Assembly (NCBI RefSeq): GCF_047324305.1
Contig: NZ_CP178740.1
Coordinates: 3,286,001-3,350,000 of the forward strand
DNA: 64,000 nucleotides
Direction of reading: 5' to 3'
DNA from: Acerihabitans sp047324305
GTDB lineage: Bacteria; Pseudomonadota; Gammaproteobacteria; Enterobacterales; Enterobacteriaceae
The notes below the pieces were generated by a model, which ran no database searches, was not told the origin of the DNA, and worked only from the letters and a program-made list of their open reading frames with translations. Made by a program: the position numbers and the translations under genes. Shown here in pieces: positions 18,389 through 27,768 of this stretch (its first letter is position 1; each line of letters starts with the position of its first letter).

Positions 18389-19008
18389 TACATGGCCCCC
18401 ATCAAGTACACCACGGTAAAGACGCATATCCAGATTACGTCAAGGAAATGCCAGAACAGGCTCAGGCACATCAACCGGGTCTGGTTGGTGGCGGTGAGGC
18501 CGCGTTTCGCCACCTGTACCATCATTACCGCCATCCAGATCAGTCCCGAGGTCACGTGCAGACCGTGCGTCGCCACCAGGGTAAAGAACCCCGAGAGGAA
18601 GCCGCTGCGGTCCGGGCCGTTGCCTTCGGCAATCAGGTGATGGAATTCATACAGTTCCATGCCGATAAACGCCAATCCGAACAGGAACGTCAGGCCCAGC
18701 CAAGCGTTGACCCGGCTTTTATTGCCTTTGTTCATGGCAAGTATCGCCATGCCGTAGGTAATGCTGCTGAACAGCAGGCAGAAGGTTTCCACCAGCACAA
18801 ACGGCAGTTCAAAGATTTCCTTACCCGACGGACCGCCCGCGGTGCTGTTGACCAGTACGGCATAGGTGGCGAACAGCGTGGCGAATAAAATACAGTCGCT
18901 CATCAGGTAAATCCAGAAGCCGAAGACCTTGATCGCCCCGGCGTCGTGGTGCCCATGACCGGCATGGGCGTCTACGTGATCGTGATTATGTAAGATCTCA
19001 GTTGACAT
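18388..19008 (-). CDS. cyoC: Cytochrome bo3 ubiquinol oxidase subunit III
   Basis: Membrane subunit III of the heme-copper quinol oxidase, 206 aa with five predicted helices. His-rich N-terminus (HNHDHVDAHAGHGHHD), then GFWIYLMSDCILF, GPDRSGFLSGFF and FWHFLDVIWICVFTVVYLMGAM, all as in E. coli CyoC. It overlaps the cyoB end by 11 bases and the cyoD start by one base, showing tight coupling within the operon. Confidence 0.98.
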   Translation of the reverse strand: MSTEILHNHDHVDAHAGHGHHDAGAIKVFGFWIYLMSDCILFATLFATYAVLVNSTAGGPSGKEIFELPFVLVETFCLLFSSITYGMAILAMNKGNKSRVNAWLGLTFLFGLAFIGMELYEFHHLIAEGNGPDRSGFLSGFFTLVATHGLHVTSGLIWMAVMMVQVAKRGLTATNQTRLMCLSLFWHFLDVIWICVFTVVYLMGAM

Positions 19009-20992
19009 TATTCAGGCCCGCTTCGCTGATTTGTTCAAAATGACGGTTTTCGATGCGTTCCACTTCCGCGACGGGCACGTAGTAGTCCACGTCTTCCTTG
19101 AAGCTGTGCACAATCCAGGTCACGATCATGCCGGCGAAGCCGATAATCGCCAGCCACCAGATATGCCAGATCATGGCAAACCCGAAGAACAGGCTGAACG
19201 CCGCGATCACCACGCCCGCGCCGGTGTTTTTCGGCATATGGATCGGCTCGTAGGACGCCGGTTTCTGGTAAGCGGTGCCGTCTTCCTTCATCTGCCAGAA
19301 GGCGTCGCGGTGATCCTGGACATCCGGCACCACGGCAAAGTTATAGAACGGCGGCGGCGAGGAGGTGGACCATTCCAGGGTACGTCCGCCCCACGGGTCG
19401 CCGGTCAAATCGCGGTTCTGATCGCGCTGGATAACGCTCAACACAATCTGGATGACCTGGCACAGGATACCGAGCGCGATTAACGCCGCCCCGCCGGCGG
19501 CAACCAGCAGCAAAGCATGGAACTGCGGATCAATCTGCTGGCTCAGACGACGGGTCATGCCCATGAAGCCCAGGGCGTACAGCGGCATAAAGGCGACATA
19601 GAAACCGACGATCCAAAACCAGAACGCGCGTTTACCCCATTTTTCATTCAGGGTGTAGCCGAAGGCCTTCGGCCACCAGTAGGTCATGCCGGCAAAGCAG
19701 CCGAACACCACGCCGCCGATGATGACGTTATGAAAGTGGGCAATCAGGAACAGGCTGTTGTGCAGCACGAAGTCGGCGCCCGGCACCGCCAGCAGCACCC
19801 CGGTCATGCCGCCGATGGAGAAGGTGATGATAAAGCCGACGGTCCAGAGCATGGCCGAGTTAAAGACGATACGGCCCTGGTACATGGTAAACAGCCAGTT
19901 GAAGATTTTAACCCCGGTCGGAATGGCGATAATCATCGTCATGATGCCGAAGAAGGCGTTGACGTTGGCCCCGGAGCCCATGGTGAAGAAGTGATGCAGC
20001 CACACGCAGAACGACAGGATGGTAATGGCGATGGTGGCCCATACCAGGGACGTATACCCGAACAGCCGCTTCTTGGAGAAGGTGGCCACCACTTCCGAGA
20101 ACACGCCGAACACCGGCAGCACCAGGATATACACTTCCGGATGGCCCCAGGCCCAGAACAGGTTGACATACATCATCATGTTGCCCCCCATGTCGTTGGT
20201 AAAGAAATGGGTGCCGAGGTAGCGGTCCAGGGTCAGCAGCACGATGGTCACGGTCAGGATCGGGAAGGCGGCGATGATCAGCACGTTGGTGCACAACGAG
20301 GCCCAGGTAAAGACCGGCATTTTCATCATCGGCATGTTCGGCGCGCGCATCCGCATGATGGTGGCGAAGAAGTTAACGCCGGTGAGGGTGGTGCCGATAC
20401 CGGCTATCTGGATACTCCAGATCCAGTAGTCGACCCCGACGCCGGGACTGTACTCCTTGCCGGCCAGCGGCGGATAGGCGACCCAGCCGGTCTGGGCGAA
20501 TTCGCCGATGCCCAGCGAGACGTTAATCAAGATCACGCCCACCACGAAGAACCAGAAGCTCAGTGAGTTCAGGAACGGGAAGGCCACGTCGCGCGCGCCG
20601 ATTTGCAGCGGCACCGCCAGGTTCATCAGCCCGACCACGAACGGGGTGGCCATGAAGATGATCATGATGACGCCGTGGGCGGTCACCACCTGGTCGTAAT
20701 GGTGCGGCGGCAGGAAGCCGGCCTCGCCGGCCGAGGCCAGCGCCTGCTGCGAACGCATCATGATGGCGTCGGCGAAGCCGCGCAGCAGCATGACGAACGC
20801 CACGATCATATACATGACGCCGATTTTTTTATGATCGACGGTGGTGAACCACTCTTTCCAGAGATATTCCCATTTACCGAAATACGTAATGCCTGCCACC
20901 AGCGCCGCGCCGATGACGATAATGGCGGCGACGGTGATCATAATGATCGGTTCGTGGTACGGAACCGAATCCAGCGTTAATTTTCCCAACAT
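18998..20992 (-). CDS. cyoB: Cytochrome bo3 ubiquinol oxidase subunit I
   Basis: Catalytic, proton-pumping subunit of the heme-copper quinol oxidase: ubiquinol oxidation coupled to O2 reduction at the heme o3/CuB centre. 664 aa with about 15 helices. Ligand regions are visible: TAHGVIMIIFM (low-spin heme His), WAWGHPEVYILVLP (CuB His and cross-linked Tyr), VWLHHFFTMG (CuB His pair) and HNSLFLIAHFHNVIIGG (heme o3 and heme b His). The D-channel start sits in GLMNLAVPLQIGARDVAFPFLN. It begins five bases after cyoA. Length and sequence match E. coli CyoB closely. Confidence 0.99.
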   Translation of the reverse strand: MLGKLTLDSVPYHEPIIMITVAAIIVIGAALVAGITYFGKWEYLWKEWFTTVDHKKIGVMYMIVAFVMLLRGFADAIMMRSQQALASAGEAGFLPPHHYDQVVTAHGVIMIIFMATPFVVGLMNLAVPLQIGARDVAFPFLNSLSFWFFVVGVILINVSLGIGEFAQTGWVAYPPLAGKEYSPGVGVDYWIWSIQIAGIGTTLTGVNFFATIMRMRAPNMPMMKMPVFTWASLCTNVLIIAAFPILTVTIVLLTLDRYLGTHFFTNDMGGNMMMYVNLFWAWGHPEVYILVLPVFGVFSEVVATFSKKRLFGYTSLVWATIAITILSFCVWLHHFFTMGSGANVNAFFGIMTMIIAIPTGVKIFNWLFTMYQGRIVFNSAMLWTVGFIITFSIGGMTGVLLAVPGADFVLHNSLFLIAHFHNVIIGGVVFGCFAGMTYWWPKAFGYTLNEKWGKRAFWFWIVGFYVAFMPLYALGFMGMTRRLSQQIDPQFHALLLVAAGGAALIALGILCQVIQIVLSVIQRDQNRDLTGDPWGGRTLEWSTSSPPPFYNFAVVPDVQDHRDAFWQMKEDGTAYQKPASYEPIHMPKNTGAGVVIAAFSLFFGFAMIWHIWWLAIIGFAGMIVTWIVHSFKEDVDYYVPVAEVERIENRHFEQISEAGLNNVN

Positions 20993-20997
20993 CGTAG

Positions 20998-21930
20998 TTA
21001 TTCCTCGGTTCCCGCGTGAGAGTGCTCACTCATGCTCATGTCCATGTCCTTGTCCTGGGTCATGTCCATGCTCTTGCCCTTGCCCATGAATTTATCAATC
21101 ACCGCATGGTACAAGTCAGGCTTAACGCTGGAGAAATACTCAACCGGATTGAATTCGCTGGGCGCGGCCAACTGTTCGTAGGCATCCATGGTGGTGAGCG
21201 TTTCCGGCGAGGCTTTAACTTTGGCCACCCAATCATCAAACCCTTGCTGGTCCGGCGTGGCAATGGCCTTGAATTTCATGCCGGAGAACCCCCTGCCGCT
21301 GAAGTTCGACGAGATGCCGTCATAGGAGCCGGATTCGTTGGCAATCAGATGCAGCGTGGCGTTCATGCCCGCCATGGCGTAGATCTGGCCGCCCAGGCGC
21401 GGGATAAAGAACGAATTCATCACCGAGTTGGAGGTGATTTCGAACCTGACCGGCACGTTGGTGGGGAAGGCTATCTGGTTGACGGTGGCGATGCCCTGCT
21501 CAGGATAAATGAACAGCCACTTCCAGTCCATGGCGACCACCTGGATGGTGATGGGCTTGGCGTCGGAGGCAATCGGCTTGCTGGGGTCCAGCGCATGGGT
21601 TGATTTCCAGGTAAGGAGCGCCAGGAAAATAATGATCAGGATCGGGACAGTCCACACCACCAGTTCCACTTTGCTGGAGTGGGACCAGTTGGGGCTGTAC
21701 GTCGCCTGGGTATTGGACGCGCGATATTTGATGGCAAAAACCACTGCCATGACGATTGCAGGTACAACCACTAATAACATCAGCCCAAGGGCGGTGAGTA
21801 TGAGTGAACGTTGCTCCAGTCCAATCTGTCCTTTGGGATTCATTAACGCCATATCGCAACCGCTCAGCAGGGCGGAGGCGCAAAACAATGACAGAATCCC
21901 TAAACTTTTATTGTATTTCCTGAGTCTCAT
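20998..21930 (-). CDS. cyoA: Cytochrome bo3 ubiquinol oxidase subunit II (lipoprotein)
   Basis: Subunit II of the quinol oxidase, anchored by a lipobox (SALLSGCDMALM, Cys near 25) and two helices, with a periplasmic cupredoxin-like domain that lacks CuA, as in other quinol oxidases. 310 aa. First gene of the operon. The C-terminal 30 residues are unusually rich in Met, Asp and His (FMGKGKSMDMTQ, DMDMSMSEHSHAG), encoded by ATGGAC-like repeats; E. coli CyoA has a comparable but different tail, perhaps able to bind metal. The operon is likely repressed by ArcA/Fnr at low oxygen, though I could not place their sites. Confidence 0.98.
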   Translation of the reverse strand: MRLRKYNKSLGILSLFCASALLSGCDMALMNPKGQIGLEQRSLILTALGLMLLVVVPAIVMAVVFAIKYRASNTQATYSPNWSHSSKVELVVWTVPILIIIFLALLTWKSTHALDPSKPIASDAKPITIQVVAMDWKWLFIYPEQGIATVNQIAFPTNVPVRFEITSNSVMNSFFIPRLGGQIYAMAGMNATLHLIANESGSYDGISSNFSGRGFSGMKFKAIATPDQQGFDDWVAKVKASPETLTTMDAYEQLAAPSEFNPVEYFSSVKPDLYHAVIDKFMGKGKSMDMTQDKDMDMSMSEHSHAGTEE

Positions 21931-22074
21931 CTAACGACCTCAATAAAAAAAGGGCTTTAATGTCGTTTCTTGTGTGTGGGCATTTTACGGGAAGGTTGCA
22001 GTACTGTAAACACGCTTAAGCTTTTGTCAGAAACATGTTTCCGCTTTTTGCAAATGAAATCTTTGGCAACCGAA

Positions 22075-22102
22075 ATTATAACAAAACATGAATATCCACA
22101 AA
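22075..22102 (-). promoter_or_regulatory. Candidate sigma70 promoter of the cyo operon
   Basis: On the minus strand a TATAAT box (22075-22080) follows TTTGTG with a 16-base spacer, about 145 bases before cyoA. The whole 21931-22379 gap is AT-rich and without genes, as expected for a heavily regulated promoter region. The -35 is weak. Confidence 0.35.
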
Positions 22103-22277
22103 GGCTTAGAGAGAAATAAACCAAACCGCCGCTTTATCCGCCTTAGAAAGAATAACACCGCAGTTTTAGTATCATTGCATTAACAATGCAGTAGCATTTT
22201 TAGACAAATAAACTACAAGCCGGCAAATATGACCGCTTGAAAATAGTAGATTGACTAAATTGTCACATTACTGGCAT

Positions 22278-22299
22278 AAAAAAATATCGTATTCCGATA
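22278..22299 (-). terminator. Weak terminator candidate after ampG
   Basis: On the minus strand a 5-bp stem (TATCG with CGATA, 5-base loop) is followed directly by seven T, about 80 bases past the ampG stop. The stem is short, so this is tentative. Confidence 0.35.
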
Positions 22300-22379
22300 C
22301 AAAAAATATGTCCCCGCTATCCGGGCTATTTTTTCGCCAGTTATTGCGTCGGCAACACAACGCTTATTTTTTAATCGAC

Positions 22380-23867
22380 TCAAACGGCGTTTTTGGCGCG
22401 CCGCATTGATATAAAATCGCACCAGCACCCGCTTAGTATACCCAAAGCCAGCAACATCGCCCCTGATTCCCACAAAAAACCTGTAATGGACCCGGACGCC
22501 AGCCATCCCAGGGCCTGCAGCGCCAGCAGCAGCAGGCTTATGGCCAGCAGCGCCGCGCCCAGCATCAGCAGCCGCAGCGCCCAGCGATAGGGACCGATAA
22601 AACCGTCGCGCCGCAGGAAACTGTCGGTTTCCTGGGTAAACCGCAGGGTTTCACGGCATAACAGCAGCAGGAGCAGGCCGGGAAACGCGGCGATGATGGA
22701 AAAGACATAGAACCAGGCCCAGCCATGGAGCTCCACGAACCAGCCGGCGATGGGGCCGACATAGACCCGGCCCACCGCCGACAGCGCGGACAGCAGGGCA
22801 AACTGCGTGGCGGAAAAGGACTTGTTGCATAAAGTCATCAACAACGCCACGAAGGCTGCGGTTCCCATGCCGCCGCAAAGATTCTCGACAAAAATGGCCG
22901 CGCCCATGGTCAGGATATGCCGATCCGTAACCGCCAGCAGCCAGTAACCGGCGTTGGAGACCGCCTGCAGCAGGCCGAACAGCATCAGGGCGCGAAACAG
23001 CGACAGGCGCTGCATCAGCAGGCCGCCTGCCAGGGTGCCCACCACGGTGGCCAGCAGGCCGAGGGTTTTGTTGACCACCCCCACTTCCCCGGCGGCAAAA
23101 CCGACGCCGCGAATAAGGAACGTGGTGCTAAGGCTGCCGGCAAAGGCGTCGCCAAGCTTATAAAAGACAATCAGCATCAGGATAAGCCACGCGTTATTGC
23201 GGCCGAAAAAATCCTTCAGCGGCGCCACCACCGCTTGTTCAAGGGTCGGCGGCGCGGGAACCGCGTCGTCCGGCTCCGGCGCCAGCAGGGCGACGATCAC
23301 GCCGATCAGCATCAGTCCTGCCATCAGCCAGTAGGTGGCCTGCCAGCCCAGCAGCCGATCCGCCAGCCACAGGGCCAGCCCGCCGGATACCAGCATGCCG
23401 ACGCGATAGCCCAGCACCGACACCGCCGCGCCGGTGCCGCGATCCTGCGGCGCCAGGAGATCGGTTTTATAGGCATCGAACACGATATCCTGCGAGGCGG
23501 AGCAAAACGCCACCCATACCGCCAGCAGGGCCATCAGCATGAGATCGCGCGACGGATCCCGGGTGCCCATGGCGATAAGCCCGGCCATCAGCAACAGTTG
23601 GGTTATCACCAGCCAGCCGCGCCGCCGGCCCAGCAGCGGCGGCTGGTATCTGTCCATCAGCGGCGACCAGAGAAACTTAAACACGTACGCCTGCCCCACC
23701 AGCGAAAAGAATCCGATGGTCTTTAAATCGACATCGGCCACCGTCATCCAGGCCTGGAGCGTGCCTGATGTGAGCGCGAGCGGCAGCCCCGAGGCGAAGC
23801 CCAGGCACAATAACATGAGGGATCGCGGCTGGGCGAGGGTGGCGAGGCTGAGCTGGTGATTAGGCAT
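22380..23867 (-). CDS. ampG: AmpG muropeptide permease
   Basis: Inner-membrane MFS importer of GlcNAc-anhydroMurNAc peptides released from peptidoglycan, needed for wall recycling and, where ampC/ampR exist, beta-lactamase induction. 495 aa with about 14 helices. The N-terminal half is nearly identical to E. coli AmpG: LGFASGLPLALTSGTLQAWM, KTIGFFSLVGQAYVFKFLW, SPLMDRYQPPLLGRRRGW and CSASQDIVFDAYKTDLL. It follows yajG by 77 bases on the same strand, the E. coli arrangement. Confidence 0.97.
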   Translation of the reverse strand: MPNHQLSLATLAQPRSLMLLCLGFASGLPLALTSGTLQAWMTVADVDLKTIGFFSLVGQAYVFKFLWSPLMDRYQPPLLGRRRGWLVITQLLLMAGLIAMGTRDPSRDLMLMALLAVWVAFCSASQDIVFDAYKTDLLAPQDRGTGAAVSVLGYRVGMLVSGGLALWLADRLLGWQATYWLMAGLMLIGVIVALLAPEPDDAVPAPPTLEQAVVAPLKDFFGRNNAWLILMLIVFYKLGDAFAGSLSTTFLIRGVGFAAGEVGVVNKTLGLLATVVGTLAGGLLMQRLSLFRALMLFGLLQAVSNAGYWLLAVTDRHILTMGAAIFVENLCGGMGTAAFVALLMTLCNKSFSATQFALLSALSAVGRVYVGPIAGWFVELHGWAWFYVFSIIAAFPGLLLLLLCRETLRFTQETDSFLRRDGFIGPYRWALRLLMLGAALLAISLLLLALQALGWLASGSITGFLWESGAMLLALGILSGCWCDFISMRRAKNAV

Positions 23868-23944
23868 GGGCGGCTTTCTGCTGTCTCATTGGCGTTGCGG
23901 GACCGGCGGCTGCCCGCCTGAACGCGGGCAGGATAAGGCAAAAA

Positions 23945-24523
23945 TTACTGGGCGTTTTGTTTAATAAAGTTGGTGATACTGGTGTCCTGCGCCATATCGC
24001 TGATGACATCCCCCAGCACGCTGTTCACCGCATTGGTGATTTTTTGATTGCTGGCGACAAACGCGCCCTGGACATTGTAGGTGGACTGGTAATGTTTTAT
24101 CTGTTTATTGCCGTTTTTCGCCTGGGCAATTATCGAGATATCCGCGCTGGTGGTGATGTTATAGCGCACATTGCCTTGGGATACATCCGCATACAGTTTG
24201 TTGACGATAATTTGCAGGTCGACGCCGCCGTTCGGTCCAACCATATAGCCGCGGGCGGTCATCTGTTTTTCCAGCACTTCCTGCAGCAGGAAGCGCAGGT
24301 CGCGCGACGGGGTGAGGACGACCAGTTCGCCGTCGCGGTTCACCTTGGCTAGCGCCTGGTCGGTGCGCTGATCGGCGCCGTTGACGCTGACGGTGGCGCC
24401 GCGAATCATCGGATCCTGTTGCGGCAACTCGATTTTAGGCGTGATGTCGAGGGTGTTGCTCTTGCCGGCGCAGCCGGCGAGCAACAGCGCGGCCAATAAG
24501 GGGAAAAACAATTTTTTAAGCAT
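23945..24523 (-). CDS. yajG: YajG family lipoprotein
   Basis: Predicted lipoprotein of unknown function. The start was placed at the ATG at 24521-24523 (MLKKLFFPLLAALLLAGCAGK), after a GAAGGCG site and matching E. coli; an ATG six codons upstream is less likely. The signal peptide ends in the lipobox LLAGC. The body (NGADQRTDQALAKVNRDGEL, LRFLLQEVLEKQMTARGYMV, LYADVSQGNVRYNITT) is the conserved YajG domain. 192 aa as annotated. Cotranscribed with ampG, which suggests an envelope role. Confidence 0.95.
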   Translation of the reverse strand: MLKKLFFPLLAALLLAGCAGKSNTLDITPKIELPQQDPMIRGATVSVNGADQRTDQALAKVNRDGELVVLTPSRDLRFLLQEVLEKQMTARGYMVGPNGGVDLQIIVNKLYADVSQGNVRYNITTSADISIIAQAKNGNKQIKHYQSTYNVQGAFVASNQKITNAVNSVLGDVISDMAQDTSITNFIKQNAQ

Positions 24524-24832
24524 AATCGCCTTCTCAATCATTAAGATGCATTAGGGGTGAGAGATATTGCTCTCATCATATCATCGCCGCTGGCCGGGGG
24601 AAGATCTGAATCACGCTAAATTGCGTCATGGTCAGATCTTCCCGCTGTGGCGGGGGCTCGGCAAAAAAATGTCTTTTTAACCGTTTCGTCACTCCATATA
24701 CTGTTAAACCAGGCTGAAGTTTCGGCTTTTTAAGACAAAAATTTATGATAATAGTGCTATGAGTTAATAAAAAGTCAGCTAAAGTTTAATTGACAGTGCA
24801 GGGCACGCGGCCTACGCAGTAAGGAGAATGAA
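24524..24832. other. yajG-bolA intergenic region
   Basis: Divergent promoter region, AT-rich from about 24650. In E. coli bolA is driven by a stationary-phase promoter; here I see AT-rich candidate -10 words (GATAAT at 24747) but no matching -35, so I do not assign one. No gene seen. Confidence 0.6.
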
Positions 24833-25147
24833 ATGTTTCGCGAGCAGATTGAAGCAAAAATAAGGGCGGCGTTTGATCCGATCTTCCTGGAAGTCGTGGA
24901 CGAGAGCTACCGGCATAATGTGCCGGCGGGTGCGGAAAGCCATTTTAAAGTGATCGTGGTGAGCGAAAACTTCACGGGCGAGCGCATTTTAACGCGCCAT
25001 CGTTCCCTGTACGCCGTGTTGGCGGAAGAACTGGCCGGTCCGGTTCACGCGCTTGCGCTGCATGCCTATACCCTGAAAGAGTGGACCAGCCTGCAGAACG
25101 CGGTTCCCGCATCGCCGCCGTGCCGCGGCGCCCGGCTTATCGCCTGA
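24833..25147 (+). CDS. bolA: BolA family iron-sulfur/morphology regulator
   Basis: Small BolA-fold protein, 104 aa, that partners with monothiol glutaredoxin in Fe-S handling and in E. coli alters cell shape in stationary phase. The family signature LEVVDESYRHNVPAGAESHF, with the cluster-ligand His region, and HALALHAYTLKEW are intact. AAGGAG at 24821-24826 fixes ATG 24833; an ATG at 24828 is in another frame. A 107-bp repeat array begins about 25 bases after its stop. Confidence 0.97.
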   Translation: MFREQIEAKIRAAFDPIFLEVVDESYRHNVPAGAESHFKVIVVSENFTGERILTRHRSLYAVLAEELAGPVHALALHAYTLKEWTSLQNAVPASPPCRGARLIA

Positions 25148-25169
25148 ACTGATTACCTTTTATTTGCGT

Positions 25170-25790
25170 CTGCCGTTGGCGGGCATCCTCTCCCTCAAAC
25201 ACGCCGTGATTCGCTGCGGTGTCGGCGGGCCTGGCATGCCGTGGGGCACTCGGTCGGGCGGGAACACCACGCCCGATTCGACCCCATTGGCACGGTCTCC
25301 CTTGAACACGTCTGCTTTAGGAACGGTGTTGGCGGGCATACCGCGCCATGGGGCGCTCGGTCGGGCGGGAACACCACGCCCGATTCGACCCCATCGGCAT
25401 GCTCTCCCTCAAACACGCCGTGATTCGCTGCGGTGTTGGCGGGCCTGGCATGCCGTGGGGCGCTCGGTCGGGCGGGATAACACGCCCGATTCGACCCCAT
25501 TGGCACGGTCTCCCTTAACACGTCTGCTTTGAGCGCGGTGTTGGCGGGCATACCGCGCCATGGGGCGCTCGGTCGGGCGGGAACACCACGCCCGATTCGA
25601 CCCCATTGGCACGGTCTCCCTTGAACACGTCTGCTTTAGGAACGGTGTTGGCGGGCATACCGCGCCATGGGGCGCTCGGTCGGGCGGGAACACCACGCCC
25701 GATTCGACCCCATCGGCATGCTCTCCCTTAAACACGCCGTGATTCGCTGCGGTGTCGGCGGGCCTGGCATACCGCGGCGTCCGGTTTTTT
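25170..25790 (-). repeat. Tandem array 2 of the 107-bp repeat, two alternating unit types
   Basis: Units begin (CTCCCTT/C) at 25190, 25297, 25404, 25510, 25616 and 25723, so the period is 106-107 bases; orientation is opposite to arrays 1 and 3. Two versions share one half (CGGTCGGGCGGGAACACCAC, CCCGATTCGACCCCAT) and differ in the other: type A reads AACACGTCTGCTTTAG, type B reads AACACGCCGTGATTCGCTG. The order is B-A-B-A-A-B. The array starts close behind the bolA stop and ends about 50 bases before the tig promoter. The open frames on both strands change frame between units and are not genes. Confidence 0.94.
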
Positions 25791-25840
25791 TGAATTCTGT
25801 GCGCCATGGCGCTCTGTATGCGGCAATTTTCGCACTGTTC

Positions 25841-25869
25841 TCGACTCATAAACTCTATGCCGCTATAAT
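25841..25869 (+). promoter_or_regulatory. Candidate sigma70 promoter of tig
   Basis: TCGACT (25841-25846), a 17-base spacer and a perfect TATAAT (25864-25869), about 180 bases before the tig ATG and just after repeat array 2. Four of six -35 bases match consensus. Confidence 0.6.
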
Positions 25870-26051
25870 GCCGCGTCTTATATTTCCGGAATGTATTCGG
25901 GATGCTTCTGACGACGACGGGGAACAGGTATCTGTTCACTCAGACCTCCCGGTTCTCAGAGGCCATTTTCACGTCAGTGGACCTGGATGACCGCTTCTTT
26001 GAAAACGGCTTCTGGCGTTGACCGAGCACTGTGATTTTTTGAGGTAACAAG

Positions 26052-27356
26052 ATGCAAGTTTCTGTTGAGACCACTGAAGGCCTGGGGCGTCGTGTAACAA
26101 TTACCGTTGCCGCCGACAGCATAGAGCAAGCGGTAAAAAGCGAATTGGTGAATGTCGCCAAGAAAGTTCGCATCGACGGCTTCCGTAAAGGTAAAGTCCC
26201 CATGAACATCGTTGCGCAGCGTTACGGCATGTCGGTACGTCAGGACGTACTCGGCGATGTTATGCAGCGCAACTTCGTCGACGCCATTATCCAGGAAAAG
26301 ATCAATCCGGTTGGCGCGCCCAGCTATATACCCGGCGAGTACAAGGCCGGCGAAGATTTCACCTTCAGCGTAGAGTTTGAAGTCTATCCGGAAGTGGAGC
26401 TGAAAGGCCTGGACGCCATTGAAGTCGAAAAGCCGATCGTGGAAGTTAACGACGCCGACGTCGACCAGATGCTGGAAACCCTGCGCAAGCAGCAGGCGGA
26501 CTGGAAAGAAAGCGATGCCGCCGCGACAGCGGAAGATCGCGTCACCGTTGATTTCTCCGGTACCATCGACGGTGAAGAATTCGACGGCGGCAAGGCCAGC
26601 GATTTTGTCCTGGCAATGGGACAGGGCCGCATGATTCCCGGCTTTGAAGAGGGCGTTGTCGGCCATAAAGCCGGCGAGTCTTTTGATATCGACGTCAATT
26701 TCCCGGAAGATTACCACGCGGAAAATCTGAAAGGCAAAGCGGCCAAATTCTCGATAGTGTTGAAAAAAGTCGAAGTGCGCGAGCTGCCTGAACTGACCGA
26801 AGAGTTTATTAAACGTTTCGGCGTGGCCGACGGTTCCATCGAAGGCCTGCGCGCGGAAGTGCGTAAGAACATGGAACGCGAACTGAAAAACGCCGTGCGC
26901 AACCGCGTGAAGAACCAGGTGATCGACGGCCTGATCAACGCTAACGAAATCGATGTGCCGGCCAAGCTTATCGACGGCGAAATCGACGTGCTGCGCCGCC
27001 AGGCGGCACAGCGCTTCGGCGGTAATGAAAAGCAGGCGCTGGAGCTGCCGCGCGAATTGTTTGAAGAACAGGCGAAACGCCGCGTGCGCGTAGGCTTGCT
27101 GTTGGGCGAGGTTATCCAGACCAATGAGCTGAAGGCGGACGATTCACGGGTGAAAACCCTGATAGAGGAAATGGCCTCCGCTTATGAAGACCCGCGCGAA
27201 GTGATTGAGTTTTACGCAAAAAATCAGGAAATGATGAATAATATGCGTAACGTCGCTTTGGAAGAACAGGCGGTTGAAGCCCTGCTGGCCAAGGCCAAAG
27301 TGGTTGAAAAACCCACCACGTTCACCGAACTGATGAATCAGCCGACCGCGGCCTGA
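26052..27356 (+). CDS. tig: Trigger factor
   Basis: Ribosome-bound chaperone and peptidyl-prolyl isomerase that meets nascent chains at the exit tunnel. 434 aa against 432 in E. coli. Order: N-terminal ribosome-binding domain with the signature GFRKGKVP near residue 45, a central FKBP-type PPIase domain (VDFSGTIDGEEFDGGKASDF, MIPGFEEGVVGHKAG), and a long helical C-terminal chaperone domain. TGAGG precedes ATG 26052. A strong terminator follows, so tig is a single transcription unit ahead of clpPX. Confidence 0.99.
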   Translation: MQVSVETTEGLGRRVTITVAADSIEQAVKSELVNVAKKVRIDGFRKGKVPMNIVAQRYGMSVRQDVLGDVMQRNFVDAIIQEKINPVGAPSYIPGEYKAGEDFTFSVEFEVYPEVELKGLDAIEVEKPIVEVNDADVDQMLETLRKQQADWKESDAAATAEDRVTVDFSGTIDGEEFDGGKASDFVLAMGQGRMIPGFEEGVVGHKAGESFDIDVNFPEDYHAENLKGKAAKFSIVLKKVEVRELPELTEEFIKRFGVADGSIEGLRAEVRKNMERELKNAVRNRVKNQVIDGLINANEIDVPAKLIDGEIDVLRRQAAQRFGGNEKQALELPRELFEEQAKRRVRVGLLLGEVIQTNELKADDSRVKTLIEEMASAYEDPREVIEFYAKNQEMMNNMRNVALEEQAVEALLAKAKVVEKPTTFTELMNQPTAA

Positions 27357-27404
27357 TAAACGACCGGCCCAACGTATTCCCGGCCGGTCGATGTGTTTGT
27401 CATT

Positions 27405-27437
27405 AAAAGCCCGCCATCAACCGATGGCGGGCTTTTT
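27405..27437 (+). terminator. Rho-independent terminator of tig
   Basis: AAAAGCCCGCCATC (27405-27418) pairs exactly with GATGGCGGGCTTTT (27423-27436) around the loop AACC, and the stem merges into a T-run. A second inverted repeat (CGACCGGCC with GGCCGGTCG, 27361-27390) lies between the stop codon and this hairpin. Confidence 0.93.
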
Positions 27438-27768
27438 GTTGGTTTGTGCTTCACGATGATAACTTTCAGTAATTAACGCTATATTAAAAGAGGATGCGAT
27501 GCTAAAACTGGATTGGCGCCGCGCCGCGCCGGCAAGACAATAACGAAAACCGTTAAAGAAAATGCGGCGGGCGCTTGAAAAGGGACGTTTCATACCCCAA
27601 TTAGCTATATAGATGGGATTATAAAGCCCAGACAATGATACGTCCCTGGCTGATTACATCCGTCCGACACCAAGGCGGCCCGACGGCTTGAGCATGGCGA
27701 TCGCGCTTCATCTCAAGTAGAATCGGAAAATATAAAGACGCCGAGCGAATTTTATCTAGGAGACGATA
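27438..27768. other. tig-clpP intergenic region
   Basis: 331 bases without a convincing gene; it must carry the clpP promoter. Short AT-rich words are present, but I could not assign a promoter with confidence. GGAGACGATA precedes the clpP ATG. Confidence 0.6.

Noticed and set aside
27661..27730. Sigma32 promoter for clpP (CTTGAG near 27687)
   Set aside because: The expected CCCCAT-type -10 box is not at the right spacing, unlike the clear lon and htpG promoters.
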